The notes below the pieces were generated by a model that was not told the DNA's origin, made no database searches, and saw only the letters and a program-made list of their open reading frames with translations. DNA of 64,000 bases from Tsukamurella ocularis (lineage in GTDB: Bacteria; Actinomycetota; Actinomycetes; Mycobacteriales; Mycobacteriaceae): positions 930,001-994,000 of the forward strand of contig NZ_JANUCJ010000003.1 of assembly GCF_024807615.1 (NCBI RefSeq). Reading direction: 5' to 3'. Shown here one piece after another: positions 16,290-24,916 of the stretch (position 1 is the first letter of the stretch; each line of letters begins with the position of its first letter). The translations under genes were made by a program, and so were the position numbers.

Positions 16290-17777
16290 TCAGCGGGTGA
16301 GGCTGGTGCCGAAGACGCGCAGGGCACGGTAGTCGACCCGGAATCGGGCCCGCGTGTGCAGCTCGCCGGCCTCGCCGTCGTGGGCCACACGGAAGGGCTC
16401 GTCGGCCTCGATCGTGACGACGGGGGCCTGCAGCTCCCGGTACACCTTGGAATTGCGGATCCGGCCGCTGATCCAGGACCCGAACAGGCGCGCCGTCGCA
16501 TTGCCGTGGCCGTCCTCGAGGTACCGCACGTCGAGCACGCCGTCGTCGATCCGGGTGCGCCGCCCCGGCACGAAACCCGGTGCGCCGTACATGGAATTGC
16601 CCAGGAAGAAGAAGGAGACGGTGACTGGACGGCCCTCGATCCGCACTGACACCGGGGCGGTGTGCCGCAGCACCCGGCGCAGCGCCCGCACCGTCGCGGT
16701 GACCCGGCCGATGCGCCGCCGCTGGTACCGCGTGCGGGCGCGCACGAACTCCGGGTACGCGCCGATGCTCGCGGTATTGAGCAGGAGCTTCTGGTCGTTG
16801 AGCCACACCACGTCGACGTGGGCGAGGCGCCCGGCGCGGATCGAATCCACGACGGCGGCGACGGTCTCGGCCCCGACGTCCTTCGCGAAGTGGTTGAAGG
16901 TGCCCGCGGGGAAAACGGCCAGAGGCTTGTCCGCCGCGACGGCGTGGGCGGCGAGCGTCGCGACGGTGCCGTCGCCGCCCGCGACGCCGAGGAACTCCGC
17001 GCGCTCCGCCGCCTCGGCGGCGACGGCCTCGATGTCGGAATCCTCGTCGAGCTCGATGATCTCGGCCTTCGGCAGGGTGCTGCGGATCTCCTCCGCGACC
17101 CGGGTACCGGTGCCGTCGCCGGACGCGGGGTTGAGCACCACCACGAGGCCGGCGCCGTCCGGGTCCGTCGCGATCCGCTCGACGGTGGGTTCCGGCGTCA
17201 TGGTGCGGCTGTCATCGACGGGCGGCACCAGGCGGGCGCCTGCGACCGCGACGCCCGCGCCGACAGCGAAGCCGGCCAACACGTCGCCGGGATAGTGGGC
17301 CCCGGTGGCGACCCGGGAGAAGCCCACGGCCCCGGCCAGGCAGGCGAGCGCGTACCCGGCGGTGCGGTTCTCCAGGCCCACCCCGATCGCGAAGGCGGCC
17401 GCGGCGGCGGAGTGCCCCGACGGGAAGGAGGTCGACGTGGGCTGGCGGCGTGCCCGCTTGGCCGGCACCCCGTCGTGGACGGGGCGGCGGCGCGGATAGA
17501 TCCGCTTGAGCCCCTGGTTCACGATGAGGCTGGTGACAGCCAGTGTGGCGATGCCCCGGACGGAGCCGCGACGCGACGACAGCCCACCGAGGCCACCGAG
17601 CCCCGCGGCGATCACCATCCACAACTTCGAGTGGTCGGCCGCAGCCGACAGCGGGCGCATCGTGAGATCCAGAAGTGGGCTCGGCGAGATGGCGACCGCG
17701 TCGAACAGCCGGCGGTCGAGGTCGCTGAGCCCCTCGTGGAGCGTGCGGAGCGGGTGCGGCGCTGGATGATCCGGCAT
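16290..17777 (-). CDS. PAP2 phosphatase / diacylglycerol kinase-type fusion
   Basis: A 495-residue two-domain lipid enzyme. Residues 25-215 form a membrane PAP2 phosphatase with its three motifs: KRIYPRRRP, PSGHSAAAA and SRVATGAHYPGD. Residues 225-495 form a diacylglycerol kinase catalytic domain with LNPASGDG, the nucleotide loop GVAGGDGTVATLAAHA and the segment FPAGTFNHFAKDVG. Such fusions may dephosphorylate and rephosphorylate lipid phosphates, for example in polyprenyl or phosphatidate recycling, but the substrate is unknown. A TACCTT -10 lies 7 nt before the ATG at 17777, supporting this start over a longer frame. It lies 40 bp downstream of lysG on the same strand but appears separately transcribed. 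Confidence 0.88.
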   Translation of the reverse strand: MPDHPAPHPLRTLHEGLSDLDRRLFDAVAISPSPLLDLTMRPLSAAADHSKLWMVIAAGLGGLGGLSSRRGSVRGIATLAVTSLIVNQGLKRIYPRRRPVHDGVPAKRARRQPTSTSFPSGHSAAAAAFAIGVGLENRTAGYALACLAGAVGFSRVATGAHYPGDVLAGFAVGAGVAVAGARLVPPVDDSRTMTPEPTVERIATDPDGAGLVVVLNPASGDGTGTRVAEEIRSTLPKAEIIELDEDSDIEAVAAEAAERAEFLGVAGGDGTVATLAAHAVAADKPLAVFPAGTFNHFAKDVGAETVAAVVDSIRAGRLAHVDVVWLNDQKLLLNTASIGAYPEFVRARTRYQRRRIGRVTATVRALRRVLRHTAPVSVRIEGRPVTVSFFFLGNSMYGAPGFVPGRRTRIDDGVLDVRYLEDGHGNATARLFGSWISGRIRNSKVYRELQAPVVTIEADEPFRVAHDGEAGELHTRARFRVDYRALRVFGTSLTR

Positions 17778-17784
17778 GAGCGCC

Positions 17785-17790
17785 AAGGTA
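17785..17790 (-). promoter_or_regulatory. -10 element of PAP2-kinase gene
   Basis: TACCTT on the minus strand, 7 nt before the ATG at 17777; it decides this start. Confidence 0.5.
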
Positions 17791-17817
17791 CTCCCGCACC
17801 AGGTGATCTGCGAGGGA

Positions 17818-18690
17818 TCAGCGCAGGTGGACGGCGGCCGCGGCATGGATCGCGTCGGCGAGGCGCTCCGTCGCGCGGGTGTGCAGCCGCCAGGACTGCC
17901 AGTACAGCTTCACGTCGACGACGTCGTCCGTGAGCCGGATCAGCGCGCCGCGATCGAGGGCGTCGCCGAGATCCGCCTCGGGCAGGCTGCCCCAGCCGAG
18001 ACCGGCGCGGACGGCGTAGGTGAAGGCCTCCGACGACGGGATACGGTGCATCGGCGGCGACTCCTTCACGCCACGGCGGTGGAGCACCTTGGTCTGCAGT
18101 TCGTCCTTGCGGAGGTCGAACTGCACGACGGGCATCTCGCGCCAGCGCCAGCGGCCGCCGGAACGCCACCGCTCCGCGTACGCGGGGGTGCACACCGGCA
18201 CGTACCGCATGGTGCCGAGGTACTCGGCTGCGCAGCCCTGCACGGGTTCCGGGTCGGTGGTGATGGCACCGAGCACCGAGCCCGCGCGCAGGAGGTCGGC
18301 GGTGTGGTGCTCGTCGTCGACGACGAGACGCAGCAGCGGACCGTCGGGCAGGGCGGCGACCGCGTTGATCACGTCGCGGAACCACGTGGCGAGGGAGTCC
18401 GCGTTCACTCCCACGTCGAGCACGGCCGACGGTGCGCCACCCGCGAGCCGGCCCAGCGCGTCGGCCTCGAGCGAAGCGACCCCGCGGGCCAGGCCGAGAA
18501 GCACCTCGCCCTGCACGGTGGGACTGCACGGGCCCTCGCGTGTGACCACCACGTGCCCCACCTGCTGCTCCAGAGCGCGGATCCGCTGGCTGACCGCCGA
18601 CTGCGTGATGCGCAGACGCGCTGCGGCCGCGCCGAAGCTCTCCTCCTCGACGACCGCGACAAGGGTCTCCAGATGGTGCCCGCTCAGCAT
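17818..18690 (-). CDS. lysG: LysG/ArgP-type LysR regulator of lysine export
   Basis: A 290-residue LysR regulator of the ArgP/LysG subgroup (HHLETLVAVVEEESFGAAAA, then TQSAVSQRIRALEQQVGHVV). It lies divergent from lysE, the arrangement in Corynebacterium where LysG activates lysE when lysine or arginine accumulates. Residues 90-285 are the co-inducer domain. TAGAAT lies 6 nt before the ATG, indicating a leaderless transcript, and repeated CTAATG/TAATG blocks in the 71-bp gap are candidate binding sites. Confidence 0.9.
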   Translation of the reverse strand: MLSGHHLETLVAVVEEESFGAAAARLRITQSAVSQRIRALEQQVGHVVVTREGPCSPTVQGEVLLGLARGVASLEADALGRLAGGAPSAVLDVGVNADSLATWFRDVINAVAALPDGPLLRLVVDDEHHTADLLRAGSVLGAITTDPEPVQGCAAEYLGTMRYVPVCTPAYAERWRSGGRWRWREMPVVQFDLRKDELQTKVLHRRGVKESPPMHRIPSSEAFTYAVRAGLGWGSLPEADLGDALDRGALIRLTDDVVDVKLYWQSWRLHTRATERLADAIHAAAAVHLR

Positions 18691-18696
18691 GAAGTG

Positions 18697-18754
18697 ATTC
18701 TAATGGGGGATCGCCTTTTCGTATTGGCGCTAATGCACCTCGCATCCCTAGCGT
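18697..18754. promoter_or_regulatory. lysG-lysE divergent promoter region
   Basis: TAGAAT (minus, 18702-18697) lies 6 nt before the lysG ATG and TAGCGT (plus, 18749-18754) lies 7 nt before the lysE ATG. CTAATG occurs twice in the same direction between them, as expected for a shared LysG site. Confidence 0.5.
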
Positions 18755-18761
18755 CGATGCC

Positions 18762-19373
18762 ATGACCTCCGCACTCCTCGCCGGCCTCGGCCTCGGGCTC
18801 TCCCTCATCGTGGCGATCGGCGCCCAGAACGCCTACGTGCTGCAGGTGGGCGTGCGCGGCCGCGGCCTGGGCGCGGTGGTGGCGGTGTGCATCGCCTCGG
18901 ACGTGGCCCTGATCCTCGCCGGGGTGGCGGGCCTCGGTGCCGCGGTCTCCGGCCGGCCGCTGCTCATGGAGGTGGTGAAGTGGGCGGGCGTCGTGGTGCT
19001 CGTCGGCTACGGCCTGCGGTCGCTGTGGTCGGCGCGGCGGTCGGAGGGGCTCGTCGCGGGCGGCGACGGTGCCGCCTCGGTCGCGGCCGTCGTGACCGGC
19101 GTGCTGGTACTGACCTGGCTGAACCCGCACGTCTACCTGGACACCGTGCTGCTGCTGGGCTCCGCGTCCACGCGCTACGGCGGCGACCGCTGGTGGTTCG
19201 CGCTCGGCGCGGCCGTCGCCAGCGTCGCGTGGTTCTGCCTGCTCGGCTTCGGCGCCCGCCGCCTCTCCGGCGTGCTCGGCCGGCCCGGCGTGTGGCGGGC
19301 GATCAACCTCGGCATCGGTGCGCTGCTGCTGCTCCTGGCCCTGCGGCTCGCGACCATGCCCCTCGGCGGGTGA
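18762..19373 (+). CDS. lysE: LysE-family basic amino acid exporter
   Basis: A 203-residue membrane exporter with about six helices. The N-terminus LSLIVAIGAQNAYVLQVGV is the LysE signature, and TWLNPHVYLDTVLLLGS is the second conserved block. It exports L-lysine and L-arginine when intracellular levels rise. The divergent lysG encodes its activator. The gene ends 5 bp before the left hairpin repeat that bounds the DUF559 gene. Confidence 0.93.
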   Translation: MTSALLAGLGLGLSLIVAIGAQNAYVLQVGVRGRGLGAVVAVCIASDVALILAGVAGLGAAVSGRPLLMEVVKWAGVVVLVGYGLRSLWSARRSEGLVAGGDGAASVAAVVTGVLVLTWLNPHVYLDTVLLLGSASTRYGGDRWWFALGAAVASVAWFCLLGFGARRLSGVLGRPGVWRAINLGIGALLLLLALRLATMPLGG

Positions 19374-19377
19374 GCTG

Positions 19378-19418
19378 TGCGGTGGATTCTTACCGCTCAG
19401 CGGGCAATATCCACCGCA
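19378..19418. repeat. 41-bp hairpin repeat, left copy
   Basis: Outer arms TGCGGTGGAT/ATCCACCGCA (10 bp, perfect) and inner arms CCGCT/AGCGG are separated by conserved 5-nt internal loops. The reverse complement of the right copy (20373-20413) matches it at 39 of 41 positions, both differences lying in the internal loops. The two copies face each other across the DUF559 gene. Confidence 0.85.
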
Positions 19419-19459
19419 TACGCGAGCACGGGGAACCGCCGCGGTAGCCGGTGCGTCCA

Positions 19460-20350
19460 ATGGATATGGGGACGTCGACGGTGGCGAGGCTGATCGCAGA
19501 GCATTTCGCGGACCACGACGGTGTCATCACGCGTGGCGCGGCACTGAAGCTCGGAATGAGCTCATCGGCTGTAGCGAGGCGGGTCCACGACAAGCTGTGG
19601 ATCCAGCTCAGCAGCGGCGTGTACCTATCGGCGACGCACACCTTCACCGCGGAGGCGAGGATGCGGGCCGCCGTGGGAGCCACGGGCGGCGCGGTGGACG
19701 GGCCGGCAGCGGCGTGGTGGCACGGCATCGTGGAGTCACCGCCGGACTCGGTGTCCGTCACGGTCCCGCGCCAGAACAAGCGGTCGCCCATCGTGCCGTA
19801 CTCCCTGGAACTGCACCGGCGCGACCTCCTCCCTGCAGACCTGGAAGTAGTCCGCGGTCTCGCCGTCACGAAGGCCCCGCTGACCGCCCTCGAGGCGGCC
19901 TCGTCGAACAGCGCCCACCTCGACCGCGCGCTGCAGGAGGGGATCGTCACTATCGACGGGCTCACCGCCGCGCTGACCCGCAACGCCGGCCGACATGGGA
20001 TGGCTGAGGCGCGGCACCTGCTCGACGTCGTCGCCGGCGATACGGAGTCGGAAGCCGAGCGTCGATTCCAGTCGCTCCTCGAGTCGCATCACATCACCGG
20101 GTGGTGCGCGCAGTTTCCGTTCGGCGTCTACGCGATCGACTTCGCGTTCCCCGAGCAGCGGGTCGCCGTGGAGATCGACGGATGGGCCTTTCACCGCACG
20201 GCCGACCGCGCCGCAAACGACGCCAGGAAGCAGAACCGGTTGACTCTCGCCGGGTGGCGGGTGTTGCGCTTCGGGTGGCACCGGCTCGACGGCGACGGCG
20301 AGGCCGTGATCACGGATGTCCTGACCGCGGTGAATGCCGCCGCCGCGTGA
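19460..20350 (+). CDS. AbiEi-like HTH plus DUF559 nuclease-fold protein
   Basis: A 296-residue protein. The first 70 residues (VARLIAEHFADHDGVITRGA, then GMSSSAVARRVHDKLWIQLS) resemble the winged helix of AbiEi-type antitoxins, which bind DNA repeats upstream of their own operons. The C-terminal domain from about residue 200 is a DUF559 PD-(D/E)xK-like fold related to Vsr endonucleases, with Asp227 (AIDFAFPEQ), Glu238 and Asp240 (VEIDGWAFH), then NRLTLAGWRVLRFGWHRL. No toxin partner or methylase is adjacent. The function is unknown; a nicking or mobilising role is conceivable. The start could also be the GTG at 19451. It is enclosed by inverted 41-bp hairpins 42 bp upstream and 22 bp downstream. 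Confidence 0.8.
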   Translation: MDMGTSTVARLIAEHFADHDGVITRGAALKLGMSSSAVARRVHDKLWIQLSSGVYLSATHTFTAEARMRAAVGATGGAVDGPAAAWWHGIVESPPDSVSVTVPRQNKRSPIVPYSLELHRRDLLPADLEVVRGLAVTKAPLTALEAASSNSAHLDRALQEGIVTIDGLTAALTRNAGRHGMAEARHLLDVVAGDTESEAERRFQSLLESHHITGWCAQFPFGVYAIDFAFPEQRVAVEIDGWAFHRTADRAANDARKQNRLTLAGWRVLRFGWHRLDGDGEAVITDVLTAVNAAAA

Positions 20351-20372
20351 GCGCGCTCTCACGCGGCAGCAG

Positions 20373-20413
20373 TGCGGTGGATAGTGCCCGCTGAGCGGCA
20401 AGAATCCACCGCA
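20373..20413. repeat. 41-bp hairpin repeat, right copy
   Basis: Same outer arms (TGCGGTGGAT/ATCCACCGCA) and inner CCGCT/AGCGG stem as the left copy, in opposite orientation judged by the asymmetric internal loops. It begins 22 bp after the DUF559 stop and ends 25 bp before the next start codon. Confidence 0.85.
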
Positions 20414-20425
20414 GGAGCAAGCGCG

Positions 20426-20431
20426 TACGTT
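20426..20431 (+). promoter_or_regulatory. -10 element of NAD(P)-binding gene
   Basis: TACGTT ends 7 nt before the ATG at 20439. The right hairpin repeat lies just upstream, where the -35 would be. Confidence 0.45.
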
Positions 20432-20438
20432 GGAATGC

Positions 20439-21089
20439 ATGGCAGCTGTCACGATCATCGGCGGACACGGCAAGATCGCGCTCATCCTGGCGCGCGTCCT
20501 CAGCTCCCGGGGCGACGCGGTCACCTCGTGGATACGGAACCCGGAGCACGCGGCGGACGTCGCCGCGACTGGAGCGAAAGCCCTGGTCCTGGACGTCGAG
20601 CACGCATCGCGCGAGGAGATCGCGGCGGCGCTGGCAGGCGCGGATGCGGTGGTCTTCTCCGCGGGCGCGGGCGGCGGGAACCCCGACCGCACGTACGCCG
20701 TGGACCGCGACGCGGCGATCCGCTCCGTCCAGGCCGCCGAGGCGGCAGGGGTGAAGCGCTACGTGATGGTCTCGTACCTCGGCGCCGCCCCCGATCACGG
20801 CGTCCCGGAGACCGACTCCTTCTTCGCCTACGCGGAGGCGAAGGCCGCCGCCGACGTCGCCGTGCGCGCCTCCGACCTGGACTGGACCGTGCTCATGCCG
20901 GGCCGACTCACCCTCGACGAGCCGACCGGACGGGTGGATCCCGCGGCGGTGCGGGCCGCGGACAACCCCGGCACGTCGCGCGCGAACGTGGCGCTGGTGG
21001 CCGCATCCGTACTCGACCGGCCCGACACCGTCGGGAAGGACCTGCCCTTCACCGACGGCGACGTGCGCATAGAACAGGCCTGGACGTAA
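20439..21089 (+). CDS. NAD(P)-binding Rossmann protein (NmrA/SDR-a type)
   Basis: A 216-residue atypical short-chain dehydrogenase-like protein. It begins VTIIGGHGKIALILARVL, a glycine-rich dinucleotide site close to GxxGxxG, and has the later block AGVKRYVMVSYLGA, with AYAEAKAAADVAV in place of the YxxxK region (Tyr and Lys present). Relatives include YwnB and NmrA-like redox sensors that bind NAD(P)H without necessarily catalysing a reaction. Function unknown. The leaderless-type -10 supports the ATG at 20439. A strong terminator follows at 21107-21146. Confidence 0.82.
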   Translation: MAAVTIIGGHGKIALILARVLSSRGDAVTSWIRNPEHAADVAATGAKALVLDVEHASREEIAAALAGADAVVFSAGAGGGNPDRTYAVDRDAAIRSVQAAEAAGVKRYVMVSYLGAAPDHGVPETDSFFAYAEAKAAADVAVRASDLDWTVLMPGRLTLDEPTGRVDPAAVRAADNPGTSRANVALVAASVLDRPDTVGKDLPFTDGDVRIEQAWT

Positions 21090-21106
21090 GCCCCCCCCGC
21101 AGACGA

Positions 21107-21146
21107 CTCGGGCCCGGCACCGTCGAAGGACGGTGCCGGGCCCGAG
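21107..21146. terminator. Strong bidirectional terminator hairpin
   Basis: An 18-bp perfect stem (arms 21107-21124 and 21129-21146) with a GAAG loop lies between two convergent genes. Both arms contain the over-represented GACGGTGC/GCACCGTC motif as an inverted pair. Confidence 0.85.
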
Positions 21147-21157
21147 GACTCTCCGCG

Positions 21158-22606
21158 TCAACGCAATGCGGAGAGGATGTCCTGCACGCGGTCCTTGGCG
21201 TCGCCGAAGAGCATCGCCGAGTTGTCGCGGAAGAACAGCGGGTTCTGCACACCCGCGTAACCGGCGGCCATCGACCGCTTGAAGACGATCACGTTCTCGG
21301 CCTCCCACACGGTGAGCACCGGCATGCCCGCGATGGGGCTACTCGGATCCTCGGACGCGGCCGGGTTGACCGTGTCGTTGGCACCGATCACCAGGACCAC
21401 GTCGGTCTCGGAGAGGTCGTCGTTGATCTCGTCCATCTCGAGCACGATGTCGTACGGCACCTTCGCCTCGGCGAGGAGCACGTTCATGTGCCCGGGGAGG
21501 CGGCCGGCGACGGGGTGGATGCCGAACCGGACGTTCACGCCCTTCTTGCGGAGCTCGCTGGTCAGCTCGGCGACGCCGTACTGGGCCTGCGCCACGGCCA
21601 TGCCGTAGCCCGGGGTGATGACGACGGACTTGGCGCCGGTGAGGAGCTCGGCGACCTGCTCGGCATTGACCTCGCGGTGCTCGCCGTAGTCCTTGTCGTC
21701 GGCCGGGCCGGCCTCGATGCCGAAGCCGCCAGCGATGACGGAGATGAACGAGCGGTTCATCGCCTTGCACATGATGTAGCTCAGGTACGCACCCGAGGAG
21801 CCGACGAGCGCACCGGTGACGATCAGCAGGTCGTTGCTCAGTAGGAAGCCGGACGCGGCCGCGGCCCAACCGGAGTAGCTGTTGAGCATCGAGATGACGA
21901 CGGGCATGTCGCCGCCGCCGATCGAGGCGACCAGGTGCCAGCCCAAGAACAGGGCGAGCGCGGTGATCACGCCGAGCAGGATCATCGAGGTGTTGTCGCC
22001 GTGGGTGTCCCGCGAGACGTAGACGGCGGTGAGCACGATGAAGACGACGATCGAGCCGACGTTGATGTAGTTCTTGCCGGGCAGCATGAGCGGCGCCGAC
22101 TTCATCTTGCCGGAGAGCTTGCGGTTGGCGACGATCGAGCCGGTCAGGGTGACTGCACCGATGAAGATGCCGATCGCGATCTCGGCCTCATGGATGTTGG
22201 TGAGCGCGCGGACGTCGGCCGGGTTCACGCCGTCGGCGTGGAAGCCCTCGAGTGCACCGTTCCAGCCGATCAGCACCGCCGCCAGGCCCACGAAGGAGTG
22301 GAGCAGGGCGATCAGCTCGGGCATGCCCGTCATCTCGACGATGCGCGCGCGCCAGAAGCCGATGACGGCGCCGACGATCAGGGCTCCGGCCAGGAGCGCC
22401 ACCGGCAGCCAGGTGAGGTCGAGCTCGGGCTTCAGCACCTTGTCGATGACCAGCGCGATGGTCGCCACCAGGGCGATGCCCATGCCGGCGATGCCGTAGG
22501 TCAGGCCGCTCTTGGAGGTCTCGTGCTTGGACAGCCCGGCCAGCGAGAGGATGAACAGCAGCGAGGCGACGATGTACGCCGCAACGGAGATTGCAGTGAT
22601 ACTCAT
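21158..22606 (-). CDS. pntB: NAD(P) transhydrogenase beta subunit
   Basis: A 482-residue subunit of the proton-translocating transhydrogenase, which uses the proton gradient to reduce NADP+ with NADH. Residues 1-260 contain about eight to nine membrane helices (domain II). Residues 300-482 form the NADP(H)-binding domain III, with [20 protein letters not shown] (GYGxAVA variant of the dinucleotide site) and [15 protein letters not shown]. It follows pntA by 7 bp and forms one operon with it. The 3' end is 12 bp from the strong terminator. Confidence 0.96.
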   Translation of the reverse strand: MSITAISVAAYIVASLLFILSLAGLSKHETSKSGLTYGIAGMGIALVATIALVIDKVLKPELDLTWLPVALLAGALIVGAVIGFWRARIVEMTGMPELIALLHSFVGLAAVLIGWNGALEGFHADGVNPADVRALTNIHEAEIAIGIFIGAVTLTGSIVANRKLSGKMKSAPLMLPGKNYINVGSIVVFIVLTAVYVSRDTHGDNTSMILLGVITALALFLGWHLVASIGGGDMPVVISMLNSYSGWAAAASGFLLSNDLLIVTGALVGSSGAYLSYIMCKAMNRSFISVIAGGFGIEAGPADDKDYGEHREVNAEQVAELLTGAKSVVITPGYGMAVAQAQYGVAELTSELRKKGVNVRFGIHPVAGRLPGHMNVLLAEAKVPYDIVLEMDEINDDLSETDVVLVIGANDTVNPAASEDPSSPIAGMPVLTVWEAENVIVFKRSMAAGYAGVQNPLFFRDNSAMLFGDAKDRVQDILSALR

Positions 22607-22613
22607 GAGTTAC

Positions 22614-24140
22614 TCATGCCCCCTTGCTGAACATGGCGAGCATGCGGCGGGTGACCGCGAAGCCACCGAAGATGTTGATCGACGCGACCAGGATCGCGAT
22701 CGTCGACAACACCAGAACCGTCGTGGTGTTGGTGGCGACCTGCAGCAGGGCACCGACCACGACCACGCCGGAGATGGCGTTCGTGACCGACATCAGCGGC
22801 GTATGCAACGCATGCGCCACGTTGCCGATGACGTAGTAGCCGATGACGATGGCCAGCATCAGCACGGTGAAGTGCTGCGGCAGCGGATTCGGCGAGAAGC
22901 TGATGAGCAGGCCGAAGAGGACCACGCCCACGAGGGTGAGCAAGACCTTCTTGGATGCCGACATCGGCTCCTTGACGGGCTTCGCGTCCACGGGCGCGAC
23001 GGCCGCGGCCTTCGGCGCGGCGGAGACCTGCACGGGCGGCGGCGGGAAGAGCAGCTCACCCGCGCGGGTCACGGTGATCGACCGCTGGACGGGATCCTCG
23101 AAGTCGAGCACGAGCTGCCCGTCCTTCTCGGGCGTCACCAGCTTGAGCAGGTTGACGAGGTTCGTGCCGTACAGCTGCGAGGCCTGCGCGGGCAGACGCC
23201 CCGCGAGGTCGGTGTAGCCGATGATGGTGACGCCGTTCGGCGTGACGATCGCCTGGTCCTTGACGGTGCCGCCGACGTTGCCACCGTTCTGCGCCGCCAT
23301 GTCGACGATGACGCTGCCGGGCTTCATCGACGCGACCATCTCCTCGGTGATGATCCGCGGCGCGGGGCGCCCGGGGATCAGTGCCGTGGTGATGATGATG
23401 TCGACGTCCTTGCACTGCTCGGCGTACAGCTGCGCCTCGCGTGCCTTGTAATCGTCGCCCATCTCTTTGGCGTAGCCGGTGGCCGAGACCTCGGCCTCCT
23501 CGTTCTGCACGGAGAGGTACTCGCCGCCGAGCGAGGCGACCTGGTCGGCGACCTCGGGGCGCGGGTCGGTGGCGCGCACGATCGCGCCGAGCGAGCCCGC
23601 GGCACCGATCGCGGCGAGGCCGGCGACGCCGGCACCCACCACGAGGACCTTGGCGGGCGGGACCTTGCCGGCGGCCGTGACCTGACCGGTGAAGAACCGA
23701 CCGAAGACGTGCGCGGCCTCGACGACGGCGCGGTAGCCCGCGATGTTCGCCATCGAGGACAGCACGTCCATCGACTGCGCGCGCGAGATGCGGGGGACCG
23801 ACTCCATGGCGAGCGCGGTCAGCTCGCGGCGGCGCAGGTCCTCGAGCAGCTCGGGGTTCTGCGCGGGGGCGAGGAGACCGGCGACGGTCGTGCCCGGGCG
23901 GATGCCGTCGAGCTGGGAGGCCGACGGGGCGTTGACGCCGAGCACGACGTCCGCGGCGCGAGCGTCACCGATCGACGCGCCGGCCTCGACGTAGGCCTCG
24001 TCCGCGAACGAGGACGCGACACCGGCGCCCGAGTCCACGACCACCTCGTAGCCGAGCTTGATCAGCTGGGCCACCGTGGCGGGGGTTGCGGCGACGCGGG
24101 TCTCGCCCGGCTGTGCCTCTTTCAAAGCTCCGATGATCAT
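22614..24140 (-). CDS. pntA: NAD(P) transhydrogenase alpha subunit
   Basis: A 508-residue alpha subunit. Residues 1-380 are the NAD(H)-binding domain I related to alanine dehydrogenase ([20 protein letters not shown], then [20 protein letters not shown]). Residues 410-508 hold about four membrane helices, so the PntAA and PntAB parts are fused in one chain as in E. coli PntA. The ATG at 24140 was chosen over an in-frame GTG at 24149 because GGGAG lies 8 nt upstream and the family begins at this Met. Operon with pntB. Confidence 0.95.
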   Translation of the reverse strand: MIIGALKEAQPGETRVAATPATVAQLIKLGYEVVVDSGAGVASSFADEAYVEAGASIGDARAADVVLGVNAPSASQLDGIRPGTTVAGLLAPAQNPELLEDLRRRELTALAMESVPRISRAQSMDVLSSMANIAGYRAVVEAAHVFGRFFTGQVTAAGKVPPAKVLVVGAGVAGLAAIGAAGSLGAIVRATDPRPEVADQVASLGGEYLSVQNEEAEVSATGYAKEMGDDYKAREAQLYAEQCKDVDIIITTALIPGRPAPRIITEEMVASMKPGSVIVDMAAQNGGNVGGTVKDQAIVTPNGVTIIGYTDLAGRLPAQASQLYGTNLVNLLKLVTPEKDGQLVLDFEDPVQRSITVTRAGELLFPPPPVQVSAAPKAAAVAPVDAKPVKEPMSASKKVLLTLVGVVLFGLLISFSPNPLPQHFTVLMLAIVIGYYVIGNVAHALHTPLMSVTNAISGVVVVGALLQVATNTTTVLVLSTIAILVASINIFGGFAVTRRMLAMFSKGA

Positions 24141-24451
24141 GCGCAGCACTCCCGCTGCCGACCCACGGACGGAGTCATGGTCGGTCCACCGACGTTCATT
24201 GATTCGTTCCTGTCGTCCCTACCGGGCCGCGGATGCGCGCCCGGAGCTCCGGCAACGGGTCGACTCCATGCGTGTACGACCCCGCCGCGGTGTGAACGGA
24301 GGCGAATTGACGCGAAAGGCCCGGGGTCGCCGGGCATCGCGAGGGCACGCTGGTCGCCTGATGCGCAGAACAGTGGGCTGACCATAGCACGCCATAACTT
24401 ACTGCTCGGTAGCCTCGTGAGCCGCATCACTCCACGGGATTCCGCCCGTGA
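24141..24451. other. 311-bp gap upstream of pntA
   Basis: No coding sequence with family features. It must contain the pntAB promoter on the minus strand (TATGGT at 24386-24381 is a weak -10 candidate) and, at its right end, a short hairpin behind the MarR gene. Nothing else recognisable. Confidence 0.5.
24433..24450 (-). terminator. Short hairpin after MarR gene
   Basis: CACGGG-attccg-CCCGTG directly after the stop of the MarR gene. The 6-bp GC stem makes it only a weak candidate. Confidence 0.35.
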
Positions 24452-24916
24452 TCAGAGGCCTGACGGCGGCTCCTCGCCGGGCAGATCGACGCTCATGTAG
24501 CGGTCGATCAGTGTCGCGAATGTGCGCAATTCCTCCGGGGACCAATCGGCCGTCCGGGCCTCGATCCGGCGGCGCCATTCGCGGTCGGTCTCGGCCAGCA
24601 CGCGCTCGGCCCGCTCGGTCAGGCGCAGCTGTCGCGAGCGGGGGTTGCCGGGGTCGACGTCCCGGGTGATGAGGCCCCGTCGTTCCAGCCCCGCGAGCTG
24701 GCGACTGGCGGTCGACTTGTCGATCGACACGGCCTCGGCCAGGTCGACGGCGCGGATCCCCGGCGACTCGTGCAGCACGAACAGCAGCGTGAAGTCGACG
24801 TAGGAGACCTCCGCGCCCACGAACCGCGCGTCGCTGCGGATCCGCTTGGCCAGCCCGACGATGCCCCGGACGATGAGGTCCACCTCATCGGGGGCTGCCA
24901 CCGGGCCGTCGGACAT
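24452..24916 (-). CDS. MarR-family transcriptional regulator
   Basis: A 154-residue winged-helix regulator (YVDFTLLFVLHESPGIRAVD, then SIDKSTASRQLAGLERRGLI, wing PGNPRSRQLRLTERA). Its ATG overlaps the stop of the hydroxyacid dehydrogenase by one base (TGATG), so the two are co-translated. It probably regulates that operon. Ligand unknown; no cysteine sensor is evident. Confidence 0.87.
   Translation of the reverse strand: MSDGPVAAPDEVDLIVRGIVGLAKRIRSDARFVGAEVSYVDFTLLFVLHESPGIRAVDLAEAVSIDKSTASRQLAGLERRGLITRDVDPGNPRSRQLRLTERAERVLAETDREWRRRIEARTADWSPEELRTFATLIDRYMSVDLPGEEPPSGL

Noticed and set aside
24141-24451. Possible small gene upstream of pntA
   Set aside because: Open frames here lack a ribosome site, -10 element and any family resemblance; treated as promoter region.
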